Shown piece after piece: positions 1 through 7,306 of a stretch of 16,334 nt of DNA. Numbering within the stretch: position 1 is the first letter of the stretch; each line of letters starts with the position of its first letter. The notes under the pieces are model-generated. The model was not told where the DNA came from, ran no database searches, and saw nothing but the letters and a program-made list of their open reading frames with translations. The DNA comes from Candidatus Nomurabacteria bacterium (GTDB taxonomy: Bacteria; Patescibacteriota; Saccharimonadia; Saccharimonadales; Saccharimonadaceae). Made by a program: the position numbers and the translations under genes. Location of the stretch: positions 1 through 16,334 of the forward strand of contig JAISDN010000030.1 in the NCBI GenBank assembly GCA_031264785.1. The letters run 5' to 3'.

Positions 1-30
1 CAGAAAAAATGCGGGAGGGCAGCGAGAAAT

Positions 31-2748
31 ATGTCAAGATTTAAGAAGTTAAGTGTCGGTTCGGTTTTTAAGAAGCGCAGCAAAAAAAGCGTTTCGGCTT
101 TGGATCCAAATTCGCACAAGGCGCGGCTAATGCGGATGAAAAAAGACCGCCTCAGCCACTTGCCGAAAAACCGTTTTGAAAGATATAAGTTTTATTTATG
201 CCATCCGGGCGAGCTGCTGCGCTTTTGGTTTAGCGCCGAAGGCCGCTGGATGTTCCTGAAAATTTTGCTGGCCCTGATTTGTCTGCTGGCAGTGGTGGTT
301 ATCATATTTTTCTGGTTGCCGTCCAGCGTTGACGCCCGAAATATGGACGACACCATTAAGCAGCGCATCCAAACCACCACCAACAAATACCTCGACCGCA
401 ATGGCAAACTGCTGTGGGAAGATTCCGGTTCGGGCCAAGTTTTGAAATTTGTCGAAGCCGACCAGATTTCTCAAGATCTCAAAAACGCCACCGTGGCTAT
501 TGAGGATCACGATTTTTATGAGCACGGCGGCGTTAGCATTTCTGGCATCGCCCGCGCCGTCTTGAACAATTTTGGCGGTGGCGCCACGCAAGGCGGATCG
601 ACCCTAACCCAACAGCTAATGAAACAAGTTTTCTTTGAAGAAGAGGCCAGCGAGCGCGGCATTATGGGCATCCCGCGCAAAATCAAGGAAGTTTTTATGT
701 CCATCGAGGCCGAGCGATCTTATTCTAAAGATCAGATTTTGACCTATTACTTGAATGTCGCGCCTTATGGCGGCCGCCGTAACGGTGTGCAATCGGCCGC
801 CGAAACCTATTTTGGCAAAGACGCCAAAAAATTGACGCTGGCCGAATCGGCCCTGATCGCCGGCATTCCGCAATATCCGTCGGCTTATAATCCATACAAC
901 ACCGAATACAATTCTTCGCTGATCGAGCGCTACAACCAAGTGCTGGACGCCATCGAAAAATATATGCCAGACAAATACACCGCCAAACAAATCGCGGAGG
1001 CTCGCAAAGCTTTCACCATCGAAAATCTAAGCGACAAAATCCAGCCGGCCGACGCCCTGATTGTCGGGGCCAAAGCGCCACATTTTGTGCAAATGGTCAA
1101 AGAAGATTTGGAAGACGAACTGGGCACAAAAGTCGTCGGTCAAGGCGGCTTAACCATCAAAACCACGCTGGACATTCGCGTCCAAAAAATCATCGACGAC
1201 CAAATCGACAGTCTGTTCGATTCCGGTATGCCCAGCTCGATGGGCTTTGACAACGCCGCCGCCACAATGGTCGACAGCCAAACCGGCCAAGTTCTCGGTA
1301 TGCGCGGCTCGCGCGACTACAATTATCCGGATTTCGGCGCGGTCAACGCCGCCACTTCGTTCATCCAGCCCGGATCGTCCATCAAGCCCGAAGTCTATGC
1401 CAGTCTCGTCGACAGCCAACGTGACAGCAAATCCTACGGCGCCGGCTCAATCATCGCCGACAACGACAATGGCCGCTCCGTCCAACAAATCTACGGTACC
1501 AGCGTCCACAACGCCAACGGCAGCACCGGCGGCTCGGTCACAATGCGGCAAGGCCTGTCCAATTCGCTCAACATCCCCGCCATTATGGCGATGCATTTCA
1601 ATGGCGGCGCTGAACCAACCATCGAAAAAATCCGCGAACTGGGCGACGTCAGCTACTGCACCGACGGCGTCGACGAACAAGTCGGCTTAGCGGCGGCCAT
1701 CGGCGGCTGCGGCGCCAAACAAGTCGAACACGCCAACGCCTTCGCCACCTTCGCCCGAATGGGCACCTACAAACCGGTCACCAGCGTCCTAGAAGTCAAA
1801 GATTTCCAATCCAACGTCCTACTCAAATACGACCCCGAAGCCGGCGTCAAACAAGTCATCGACCCGCAAAGCGCCTACATTATCTCCGACATCTTAAGCG
1901 ACGCCAACGCTCGCTCTGGCACCTTCGGTTATTGCTCGGCCGGCTTCTGTGTGCCCGGCGTCAAAACCGCCACCAAAACTGGCACATCCGACACCGGCGG
2001 CCAGCAAAAAGACCTCTGGATGATGAGCTACACCCCTAAAGCTTCCTTCTCAATGTGGTGGGGCAACCACATCCCCAAAGCCTTAAACTACGGTGATGGT
2101 ATGTCGCTCGGCTCATATCTATCCGAAATCGTCGGCCGCACCCACCGCGACGTCTTCGGCCCAGACGGCGATTGGAACAACGAAGACTGGTTCAAACAGC
2201 CCGAAGGCATCCAAAGCCTCAACGTCACCGGCCGCAACGACCTCTTCCCGTCTTGGTATGTTAAAGACAACGTCGTCACCATCAACGAACCGACTGTTTT
2301 CGACAAAATCAGCAAAAAACTAGCCAACGAATGCACACCAGAAGCTGCCAAAGAAACTTTGGACGTGGTTAAAACTATCAACAACACTCAAAAAACCACT
2401 TTTTATAAAGCGCCCGACGGCTACGACCGCGACAATTACGACGACGTCCACAGCTGCGACGCCGCCGCCAAACCGTCATTAGTCGGTCGCATCACCGCCA
2501 CCGCCAGCGGCAGCCGCTACGAAGTCAAAGCCACCATTTCGCCGGGTAACAGCAAACGTAACAAACTGACCGCCGTCAATTTCACCATCGACGGCAAAAC
2601 CTACAAAGGCGCGGCCACCGGCGTGTCCAACACTTGGTCAGTCATTGTGCCCAAACCATCCAGCGACGGCACCAACGTCACCGTCGAAATCACCGACGAA
2701 GCCTTGTTCTCAGTTTCTTCCAGCCCGCAAATGGTCTTGTTCGACTAA
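31..2748 (+). CDS. Class A penicillin-binding protein (bifunctional transglycosylase/transpeptidase)
   Basis: This enzyme should polymerise lipid II into glycan strands and cross-link the peptides on the outer face of the membrane. The 905-residue protein has a basic cytoplasmic N-terminus and one membrane helix at about residues 75-97. The GT51 domain shows EDHDFYEHGG (catalytic Glu158), GGSTLTQQLMKQ and a YYLNVAPYGG block, reaching to about residue 290. The transpeptidase domain has SxxK (Ser449-Lys452 in PGSSIKP), SxN (Ser512-Asn514) and KTG (649-651). The C-terminal ~90 residues after a Cys-containing linker look beta-rich and Ig-like. A GGGAGGG sequence at 13-19 lies 11 nt before the ATG and supports this start; no -10 box lies close by, so it may be cotranscribed with something upstream. 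It is the only plus-strand gene and overlaps the next gene tail to tail by 4 nt. The coding strand drifts from balanced G/C to clearly C-rich after about position 1250. The family call is certain; a specific pbp symbol is not assigned. Confidence 0.97.
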   Translation: MSRFKKLSVGSVFKKRSKKSVSALDPNSHKARLMRMKKDRLSHLPKNRFERYKFYLCHPGELLRFWFSAEGRWMFLKILLALICLLAVVVIIFFWLPSSVDARNMDDTIKQRIQTTTNKYLDRNGKLLWEDSGSGQVLKFVEADQISQDLKNATVAIEDHDFYEHGGVSISGIARAVLNNFGGGATQGGSTLTQQLMKQVFFEEEASERGIMGIPRKIKEVFMSIEAERSYSKDQILTYYLNVAPYGGRRNGVQSAAETYFGKDAKKLTLAESALIAGIPQYPSAYNPYNTEYNSSLIERYNQVLDAIEKYMPDKYTAKQIAEARKAFTIENLSDKIQPADALIVGAKAPHFVQMVKEDLEDELGTKVVGQGGLTIKTTLDIRVQKIIDDQIDSLFDSGMPSSMGFDNAAATMVDSQTGQVLGMRGSRDYNYPDFGAVNAATSFIQPGSSIKPEVYASLVDSQRDSKSYGAGSIIADNDNGRSVQQIYGTSVHNANGSTGGSVTMRQGLSNSLNIPAIMAMHFNGGAEPTIEKIRELGDVSYCTDGVDEQVGLAAAIGGCGAKQVEHANAFATFARMGTYKPVTSVLEVKDFQSNVLLKYDPEAGVKQVIDPQSAYIISDILSDANARSGTFGYCSAGFCVPGVKTATKTGTSDTGGQQKDLWMMSYTPKASFSMWWGNHIPKALNYGDGMSLGSYLSEIVGRTHRDVFGPDGDWNNEDWFKQPEGIQSLNVTGRNDLFPSWYVKDNVVTINEPTVFDKISKKLANECTPEAAKETLDVVKTINNTQKTTFYKAPDGYDRDNYDDVHSCDAAAKPSLVGRITATASGSRYEVKATISPGNSKRNKLTAVNFTIDGKTYKGAATGVSNTWSVIVPKPSSDGTNVTVEITDEALFSVSSSPQMVLFD

Positions 2749-3458
2749 CGCAGCCGCTTAGCAAACATCATCCGCCCGGCCTCAGTCTGCAAATTACGCA
2801 CAATCTCAATTTTAATTTTCGAACCAATACTTTTGGCCGCCCGATCGACCACCACCATCGTGCCGTCGTCCAAATAGCCGACGCCCTGATCGCGATTCTG
2901 GCCCGGCTGAATAATCCGAATCTCCATCTTTTCGCCCGGCAAAATCTGCGGCCGCATCATTTGCGCTAACTCATTAACATTAACCACCGGAATATCCTGC
3001 ACTTTAGCCACTTTATTCAAATTAAAATCCGTCGTGGCAATGCTAGCATCATATTTTTTAGCCAGATCCAACAGCCGCCGATCAACGCCGCCGGCCTCCA
3101 GCTCGCCATCATTCACAATCGAAGTCGTCACCAGCGAATTTTTCTGCAAAGTCTTAATATTTTCCAAACCTTCCCGCGCCCGCGACCGCTTCAAACTGTC
3201 CGATTTGTCGGCCAGCAACTGCATCTCATTAATCACGCTACGCGGCACAATAATCTCGGCCGTAATCACGCCAGATTTGGCCACATCAACAATCCGCCCG
3301 TCCATCAAAGCCGAAGTATCCAGCAGCAAAGAACCGCGCGCCACCTTCAACTTTCGCTCCCGAAATTTCTTCACCGACAAATAAGTTGTCTCTGTTAAAA
3401 TCACCATAACGATAATAGTTATCATTATCATTAAGCCCTGTATTAAATTACCATCCAT
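2745..3458 (-). CDS. Membrane-anchored PIN/TRAM domain protein (YacL-like)
   Basis: The 237-residue protein begins with one hydrophobic helix (about residues 5-26). A PIN nuclease domain follows, with the acidic residues expected of the family: Asp47 in LLLDTSALMDGR, Glu78 in VINEM, Asp126 in GVDRRLL and Asp144 in TTDFNLNK. A TRAM-type RNA-binding beta domain fills about 172-237 (PGQNRDQGVGYLDDGTMVVV). Bacillus YacL-type proteins have a longer multi-helix N-terminus; here only one helix remains. The family is thought to be a membrane-bound ribonuclease, but its substrate is not known to me. The ATG at 3458 is preceded by AAGAG at 6 nt and AAAGGA further upstream. An extended -10 promoter lies about 70 nt before the ATG. 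The stop codon (TAG) overlaps the stop of the convergent PBP gene, so no terminator fits between them. Confidence 0.9.
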   Translation of the reverse strand: MDGNLIQGLMIMITIIVMVILTETTYLSVKKFRERKLKVARGSLLLDTSALMDGRIVDVAKSGVITAEIIVPRSVINEMQLLADKSDSLKRSRAREGLENIKTLQKNSLVTTSIVNDGELEAGGVDRRLLDLAKKYDASIATTDFNLNKVAKVQDIPVVNVNELAQMMRPQILPGEKMEIRIIQPGQNRDQGVGYLDDGTMVVVDRAAKSIGSKIKIEIVRNLQTEAGRMMFAKRLR

Positions 3459-3526
3459 ATTTTACTCTTTTTTCCTTTCTATATTTTAAAATAATTTCTT
3501 TCGCCAGCTTTCCTGCCGACCCCCAC

Positions 3527-3535
3527 ATTATATCA
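3527..3535 (-). promoter_or_regulatory. Extended -10 promoter for the PIN/TRAM gene
   Basis: On the minus strand TGa-TATAAT occupies 3535-3527. No good -35 hexamer is present 17 nt upstream, as expected for an extended -10 promoter. The start would be near 3520, giving a leader of about 60 nt. Confidence 0.6.
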
Positions 3536-3537
3536 CA

Positions 3538-3610
3538 AAAGTAAAAACCGCTAGCACCTAAGCAGAGAAACACATATCCTGTGTATCAACGGCTTTTACC
3601 AGCGGTTATT
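3538..3610 (-). terminator. Possible branched terminator after the 299-aa gene
   Basis: On the minus strand a 7-bp outer stem (AACCGCT/AGCGGTT, 3601-3607 with 3546-3552) encloses a smaller ACACA/TGTGT hairpin (3570-3584). It is followed by TTTTTACTTTT. An alternative pairing, GTAAAA (3541-3546) with TTTTAC (3594-3599), competes with the outer stem. The long loop makes a standard intrinsic terminator uncertain. Position just after the stop at 3617 and the U-rich tail support the call. Confidence 0.4.
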
Positions 3611-3616
3611 CGCTTA

Positions 3617-4516
3617 CTATTTCTGGAAAGGCAACAGATCTTCTTGGCGTTCACTCCCATCATAGGGGGGTCTATAATAGCACGCTATGTTCATGTGCCA
3701 TTTTTTATTGAATATCTTGACCGCCTCTACACCCTCACTCACGGCTTCCCCAACTTCTGCCGCCACTTCCTTAAAGACCGCTCTACTATTAGCGATCTCC
3801 AATATCGTTTCGGCATCGTTGTATGGGAAATGATACGGCTCACCCAACTTCTTCAGATCGCGACGGAATTCTTTTTCTTGTTTCCTCCCGCCAACATAGT
3901 ACCTGCATTCAATTGCATCGTACATGCTTCTTTTAACCGTTTCATCGGGTTCCATTCCCATGAGCCTGCCACAATTATCCTCATGGGAGAAAATGACTGT
4001 GGCACTCCTGTTGTGCACCACTTTCCCGCTCATCTTGATGTAGGTTACGCCGGCCACGCCGTACTTCGGCTCCAACGTTTTCTTGTACTTCAGGTGGTTT
4101 TCTTTGCGCCAATCATTAATTGCTGCAACAGCGTCATGAATTGCACCAATATACAAACGACTGGAGATGTCCGCTTGGACATAGTCATCTCTATGGATAA
4201 AACCATGCATAGTTTCCCCATATACATCCCCATAGATGTTATTGTATATCTGAGTCATAACTTTATTCCTCATATTCCGCAACCACTTCTGTTGGAATTC
4301 GAGTTTCCAGATGCCCATATCACCTTCGCGAACAAATTTGTAGAACAGACCTTTATAATGGTTTTCATCGACCACTATTGACGCTTGGACGCCTCTGTAC
4401 GTGTCCGCCCCATGATCGTAAAGGTAATATTTTTCATGTCCGATTTCCTCCACTACGTAGAAACGCATCTGCTCCAAAGATTCTTCGGCTGGGTTCATTT
4501 TCGCAAAATATACCAT
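3617..4516 (-). CDS. Orphan protein of unknown function, 299 aa
   Basis: I do not recognise a family. The 299-residue protein is soluble by inspection, with no signal peptide or membrane helix. It is rich in Tyr, Lys and Glu, and has Cys at 182, 204 and 279. Possible landmarks are HEDNCGRLMG (178-187), ECRYYVGGRKQEKEFRRDL (203-221) and a helical, acidic segment at about 234-268 (ETILEIANSRAVFKEVAAEV). The start at 4516 is preferred over Met7 because GAAGAGG and GAGAG lie directly upstream, whereas Met7 has nothing suitable. The gene stands alone between an apparent terminator and radA, with its own candidate promoter. It looks more AT-rich and less codon-biased than radA or clpC, which fits an accessory or acquired gene. 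A long plus-strand frame opposite it lacks a ribosome site and is taken as a shadow. Confidence 0.75.
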   Translation of the reverse strand: MVYFAKMNPAEESLEQMRFYVVEEIGHEKYYLYDHGADTYRGVQASIVVDENHYKGLFYKFVREGDMGIWKLEFQQKWLRNMRNKVMTQIYNNIYGDVYGETMHGFIHRDDYVQADISSRLYIGAIHDAVAAINDWRKENHLKYKKTLEPKYGVAGVTYIKMSGKVVHNRSATVIFSHEDNCGRLMGMEPDETVKRSMYDAIECRYYVGGRKQEKEFRRDLKKLGEPYHFPYNDAETILEIANSRAVFKEVAAEVGEAVSEGVEAVKIFNKKWHMNIACYYRPPYDGSERQEDLLPFQK

Positions 4517-4531
4517 CCTCTTCTCTCTTTC

Positions 4532-4546
4532 CCTTACTGTAGTAAG
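4532..4546 (-). other. Small hairpin just before the 299-aa gene ribosome site
   Basis: CTTAC (4533-4537) and GTAAG (4542-4546) form a 5-bp hairpin with a 4-nt loop, placed immediately upstream of the GGGAAAGAGAGAAGAGG purine tract that leads to the ATG at 4516. It could modulate translation, but it is short. Confidence 0.25.
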
Positions 4547-4608
4547 CTTTCAAAGTGCAAATATACCGTATTAAAAACAACTTCGTTTCAGACCTCTATT
4601 CTGTAATA

Positions 4609-4637
4609 ACAATAGCATACTTTATTAAAAAAATCAA
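4609..4637 (-). promoter_or_regulatory. Candidate promoter for the 299-aa gene
   Basis: On the minus strand TTGATT (4637-4632), a 17-nt spacer and TGc-TATTGT (-10 at 4614-4609) match sigma-70 spacing with an extended -10. The start would fall near 4602, giving a leader of about 85 nt. Both hexamers are imperfect. The rest of the 4517-4748 interval is AT-rich and shows nothing else I can name. Confidence 0.45.
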
Positions 4638-4748
4638 CCATTTCAACACTTCTTAATTTTATTGTGTAAAATTTACTCAACATATTGAAACGATGCGTGA
4701 AGCTAGTCTAAAATATTAAGGGGAACCGTCAGTCTTGAAGTTAACTCA

Positions 4749-6170
4749 TCATTTCAAATGTTGATTTAAGGCATCCTTCAAATCAGTAGCCGGCACCACA
4801 AATTTATCTCTAGCCGACTTTGGCGCAATGGCATATTTGAAACCAAGTTTTTTGGCCTCGCCGATGCGTTTGTCCACCATTGTGGCGCTGCGGATTTCAC
4901 CGCCTAGTCCGACCTCGCCGAACACCACCGCGCCAGCCCGTAGTTTGCGCTTGGCGGCCGCGCTGGCAATCGCCATACAAACCGCCAAGTCCGCCGCCGG
5001 GTCGCTGATTTTGATACCGCCGACGACATTCAGATAAATATCACTTTCCGATAATTTCAATTTTGTCCGCCGTTCCAAAACGGCAATCAAGAGTTTTAGT
5101 CGATTCAAATCATAGCCACTGGCGGTGCGATTGGGATAGCCAAAGCTAGTCGGGTTGACCAGCGCCTGAATCTCGACCAATAGCGGCCGATTGCCCTCCA
5201 TCGTGGCCAGCACCACCGAGCCGTCCTCTTCGCGCCGCTCAGCCAACAGCGCCGCCGACGGATTCGTGACGATCTCCAATCCATTGTCTTTCATATCGAA
5301 AATCGCCGCTTCGGCCGTCGAGCCATAGCGGTTTTTGATAGCCCGCACGATTTTGAACCCGCCGTAGCGATCACCTTCAAATTGCAAAACCACATCAACC
5401 AAATGTTCCAAAACCTTCGGCCCAGCGATCGAGCCCTCTTTGGTGACGTGACCGACCAACAACACCGCCGTGTTGGACGCCTTAGCCGCCCGAATTATAA
5501 TATTGGCCGAATTAGTGATTTGCGACACCGTGCCGGGCGCCGACGCAATCTCCGCCATCGCCATCGTCTGCATCGAATCAACAATCACCAACCGATATTG
5601 ACCGGTCAGCACCGTCGCCGCCACGTCATCAGCATTAGTAGAAGAAACTAGGTCAAGCATCATACCATCTTTCCCACTTTTACAAGGTCCGACCTTGTAA
5701 TTTTCAGTCTTACAAGGACTGTCCTTGTAAATTCTAGTTTGTGGTTTGGTATTTGACAATCTTTCGGCCCGGAGTTTTATTTGAGAGGCCGATTCCTCAC
5801 CGGAAACATATAGCACTTCGTCGCGGGCTGCGATGGTGGCCGAAACCTGCATCAATAATGTCGACTTGCCGATGCCTGGCTGGCCGGCCACCAACACCAC
5901 GCCGCCCGGCATCAGCCCGCCACCGAGAACTAAATCCAAATCTGCGATGCCGGTCGACAAACGGCTGGAAACCGTGTCGATCGCCACGTCCCGAATCCGC
6001 TCAACTTTCAAAGTCTGCCCAGCCGATCTCGCCACCACCGACTTGCCCGCCGTCACTGGCGCCGATTCCAGCAGCGAATTCCAAGCCCCGCAATTCTCGC
6101 ACTTCCCCGTCCATTTCGAAAAACTCTCGCCGCATTTTTGACAAACAAACTTTGACCTCACTTTAACCAT
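4749..6170 (-). CDS. radA: DNA repair protein RadA (Sms), with an in-frame palindromic insertion
   Basis: RadA is a RecA-like ATPase and helicase that processes recombination intermediates (branch migration, D-loop extension). The 473-residue protein has the N-terminal zinc finger Cys10-x2-Cys13 / Cys24-x2-Cys27, Walker A GQPGIGKST (96-104), and the RadA signature KNRYGS at 279-284 (usually KNRFG; Phe to Tyr here). The Lon-like C-terminal domain (about 325-473) includes NVVGGIKISDPAADLA and FGEVGLGGEIR. Between RAERL and the DLVSSTNADD segment there are roughly 24 more residues than in typical RadA. These include YKDSPCK and YKVGPCK, encoded by two DNA palindromes (see repeat at 5680-5730). 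The first ATG has no ribosome site, but TGaTATAAT ends 6 nt before it, suggesting a leaderless mRNA. The stop is TGA. No clear terminator follows. Confidence 0.97.
   Translation of the reverse strand: MVKVRSKFVCQKCGESFSKWTGKCENCGAWNSLLESAPVTAGKSVVARSAGQTLKVERIRDVAIDTVSSRLSTGIADLDLVLGGGLMPGGVVLVAGQPGIGKSTLLMQVSATIAARDEVLYVSGEESASQIKLRAERLSNTKPQTRIYKDSPCKTENYKVGPCKSGKDGMMLDLVSSTNADDVAATVLTGQYRLVIVDSMQTMAMAEIASAPGTVSQITNSANIIIRAAKASNTAVLLVGHVTKEGSIAGPKVLEHLVDVVLQFEGDRYGGFKIVRAIKNRYGSTAEAAIFDMKDNGLEIVTNPSAALLAERREEDGSVVLATMEGNRPLLVEIQALVNPTSFGYPNRTASGYDLNRLKLLIAVLERRTKLKLSESDIYLNVVGGIKISDPAADLAVCMAIASAAAKRKLRAGAVVFGEVGLGGEIRSATMVDKRIGEAKKLGFKYAIAPKSARDKFVVPATDLKDALNQHLK
5680..5730. repeat. Tandem 21-nt palindrome pair inserted in frame in radA
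   Basis: Two near-perfect palindromes are separated by 9 nt. The first is TTACAAGGTC, 1-nt loop, GACCTTGTAA (5680-5700). The second is TTACAAGGAC, 1-nt loop, GTCCTTGTAA (5710-5730). Arms are 10 bp and fully paired in each. The difference at arm position 9 (T or A) is matched on the other arm, so pairing is kept. The block spans 51 nt (17 codons), preserves the radA frame and encodes a repeated YK-x2-PCK peptide on the minus strand. No other copy of the arm is visible in the window. Confidence 0.85.
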
Positions 6171-6176
6171 AGCTTA

Positions 6177-6185
6177 ATTATATCA
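6177..6185 (-). promoter_or_regulatory. Extended -10 promoter of radA, leaderless geometry
   Basis: TGa-TATAAT on the minus strand (6185-6177) is followed by six bases (TAAGCT) and then the radA ATG at 6170. A start 7 nt after the -10 box would place +1 on the A of the ATG. No convincing -35 is present. Confidence 0.65.
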
Positions 6186-6200
6186 CTTTTTATCACTTTT

Positions 6201-6230
6201 TTCTGGATTCCGGATCAAGTCCGGAATGAC
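6201..6230. repeat. Interspersed 30-nt hairpin repeat, copy 1
   Basis: TTCTGG is followed by arms ATTCCGGA and TCCGGAAT around a TCAAG loop, then GAC. The 8-bp arms are perfect. This copy lies about 90 nt downstream of the 235-aa gene stop and upstream of the radA promoter. It is the same element as at 7265, 8370 and 14051. Confidence 0.9.
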
Positions 6231-6254
6231 TGGGAGGACATCCTGAATGACCGA

Positions 6255-6287
6255 TCAAAAAAAGACCGCCGCTGGATTGCGACGGAT
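6255..6287 (-). terminator. Intrinsic terminator of the 235-aa gene
   Basis: On the minus strand CCGTCGC (6285-6279), a 6-nt loop and GCGGCGG (6272-6266) form a 7-bp GC-rich stem with one G-U pair, followed directly by TCTTTTTTT. It sits 33 nt past the stop codon of the gene at 6320 and is the most convincing terminator in the window. Confidence 0.88.
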
Positions 6288-6319
6288 CTTTTCGTTTGCT
6301 ACTACTCTTTGAGACCTGC

Positions 6320-7027
6320 CTATTTAACCATTTCTTCTCCGTTAGAAAACGGAACGAACACATAGGCCTGTTTATAACCCAAGCTTTGGAGCACTTGAAT
6401 TATATTGCAGTCGGTCCGGCCGAAATACGTTCGACCATCGTTGGAATTCACTACAATCCCACCGTTATTAGTGTTAAAAACACCCAACTTCGGCGAAACA
6501 GTGCCATCCACGCACGGTGAAGTCATCAGCGGGTAGACCGTGTCAACATCACCTGTCGGTTGAAAACGATACTCTATCCCCCCAACCGGAATTTCTTTCA
6601 TTCCAACCAAAATTTCGTCCGGAATATCGCCTGCCTCACTGGTAGCTCGCGCGTCTGACCGCGCGTCCTCCCAGTTGATCGATATTACGTAACCGCAGAG
6701 CCTTTCCCACTGGCGACATAGTTCGGCATTCGCCGGCCTATCCCAGTTTGAGAACGGGATAAAAATCCTGCGGTCTTTGTAGCCCTGCTTCCTTAGTATC
6801 TCCGTGATACCTCTGAAATACGGGAAAACATACACCGCGTCCGATACCCAAGCCACTACGGAGTTATTAACTCCATAAACGATCTTTTCGGCATATTGGG
6901 GTAACCACTGTTTGTCCTCACCAGACTGCGGCCAGAACATTTCAATACCAGTGGTAAGCGGTATTCGAAATGCCCTTTCCTTCAACTCTTCCATGTTCTC
7001 CGGCCTCTTGATTTTATTGTTTTCCAT
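6320..7027 (-). CDS. Orphan protein with an internal duplication, 235 aa
   Basis: I do not recognise a family. The ATG at 7027 is chosen because AAGGAG (7035-7040) precedes it by 7 nt; the reading frame stays open 53 codons further upstream but that stretch has no start signal and contains the leader RNA. The protein repeats itself. GYKDRRIFIPFSN (82-94) and its preceding helix ITEILRKQ match GYKQAYVFVPFSN (217-229) and IIQVLQSL; 10 of 21 positions are identical. RIPLTT (21-26) and VYPLMT (164-169) may mark the starts of the two copies. Each unit ends in a strand with PFSN. No membrane segment or signal peptide is seen. A strong promoter with a ~185-nt structured leader lies upstream and a strong terminator downstream, so this is a single-gene unit. 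Confidence 0.8.
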   Translation of the reverse strand: MENNKIKRPENMEELKERAFRIPLTTGIEMFWPQSGEDKQWLPQYAEKIVYGVNNSVVAWVSDAVYVFPYFRGITEILRKQGYKDRRIFIPFSNWDRPANAELCRQWERLCGYVISINWEDARSDARATSEAGDIPDEILVGMKEIPVGGIEYRFQPTGDVDTVYPLMTSPCVDGTVSPKLGVFNTNNGGIVVNSNDGRTYFGRTDCNIIQVLQSLGYKQAYVFVPFSNGEEMVK

Positions 7028-7214
7028 TGTTTCACTCCTTTTCCAAAACAAATGGACGATAACTACTCTGGCGGAAAACAAATCGCTAACCGTCAGATAG
7101 CCCTGTTCTGTGCAAAAGCCCCAAAACAAACCTATCCGACGGCTAGTCGTAGCAAACAAATTAAGGAACTTGCAGTCCAAAACCACACTATGGGCAGGTT
7201 TTAACCTACCCTAC
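7028..7214 (-). promoter_or_regulatory. Structured 5' leader (GUAGGGU type) of the 235-aa gene
   Basis: The predicted transcript begins at or near GTAGGGT (7214-7208 on the minus strand). Hairpin 1 pairs GGGTAGGTT with AACCTGCCC (7211-7192, nine pairs including one G-U). A second hairpin at 7152-7132 pairs CTA/TAG and CGAC/GTCG with a 2-nt bulge. The leader continues through a GGGGCTTTTGCA segment and ends with AAGGAG before the ATG. The 5' motif and hairpin placement match those of the genes at 11527 and 12569. Confidence 0.55.
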
Positions 7215-7218
7215 CATC

Positions 7219-7247
7219 ATCATATCACACTCGTCTCAAAAAGTCAA
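7219..7247 (-). promoter_or_regulatory. Promoter of the 235-aa gene
   Basis: TTGACT (7247-7242), a 17-nt spacer and TGa-TATGAT (-10 at 7224-7219) on the minus strand: near-consensus hexamers, optimal spacing and an extended -10. The start is expected at about 7214-7212. Confidence 0.75.
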
Positions 7248-7264
7248 GTAGAAAATGAAAATCT

Positions 7265-7294
7265 GTCTGAATTTCGGATCAAGTCCGGAATGAC
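7265..7294. repeat. Interspersed 30-nt hairpin repeat, copy 2
   Basis: This copy shows arms ATTTCGGA and TCCGGAAT around TCAAG, then GAC. One arm base differs (T for C), leaving a G-U pair when read as RNA on the plus strand. It begins 13 nt past the stop of the HExxH gene, next to a 6-bp GAGTAG/CTACTC hairpin (7295-7312) that includes that stop codon. Confidence 0.85.
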
Positions 7295-7306
7295 GAGTAG
7301 AAAAAT

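Noticed and set aside
3581..4381. A 266-codon plus-strand frame opposite the 299-aa gene
   Set aside because: It has no ribosome site, and the minus-strand frame has a promoter, purine-rich start site and ordinary protein composition. The minus frame is the better gene, though both lack homology evidence.
7028..7186. Longer N-terminus (53 more residues) for the 235-aa protein
   Set aside because: The extension covers the predicted leader RNA, lacks a ribosome site, and AAGGAG marks the ATG at 7027.
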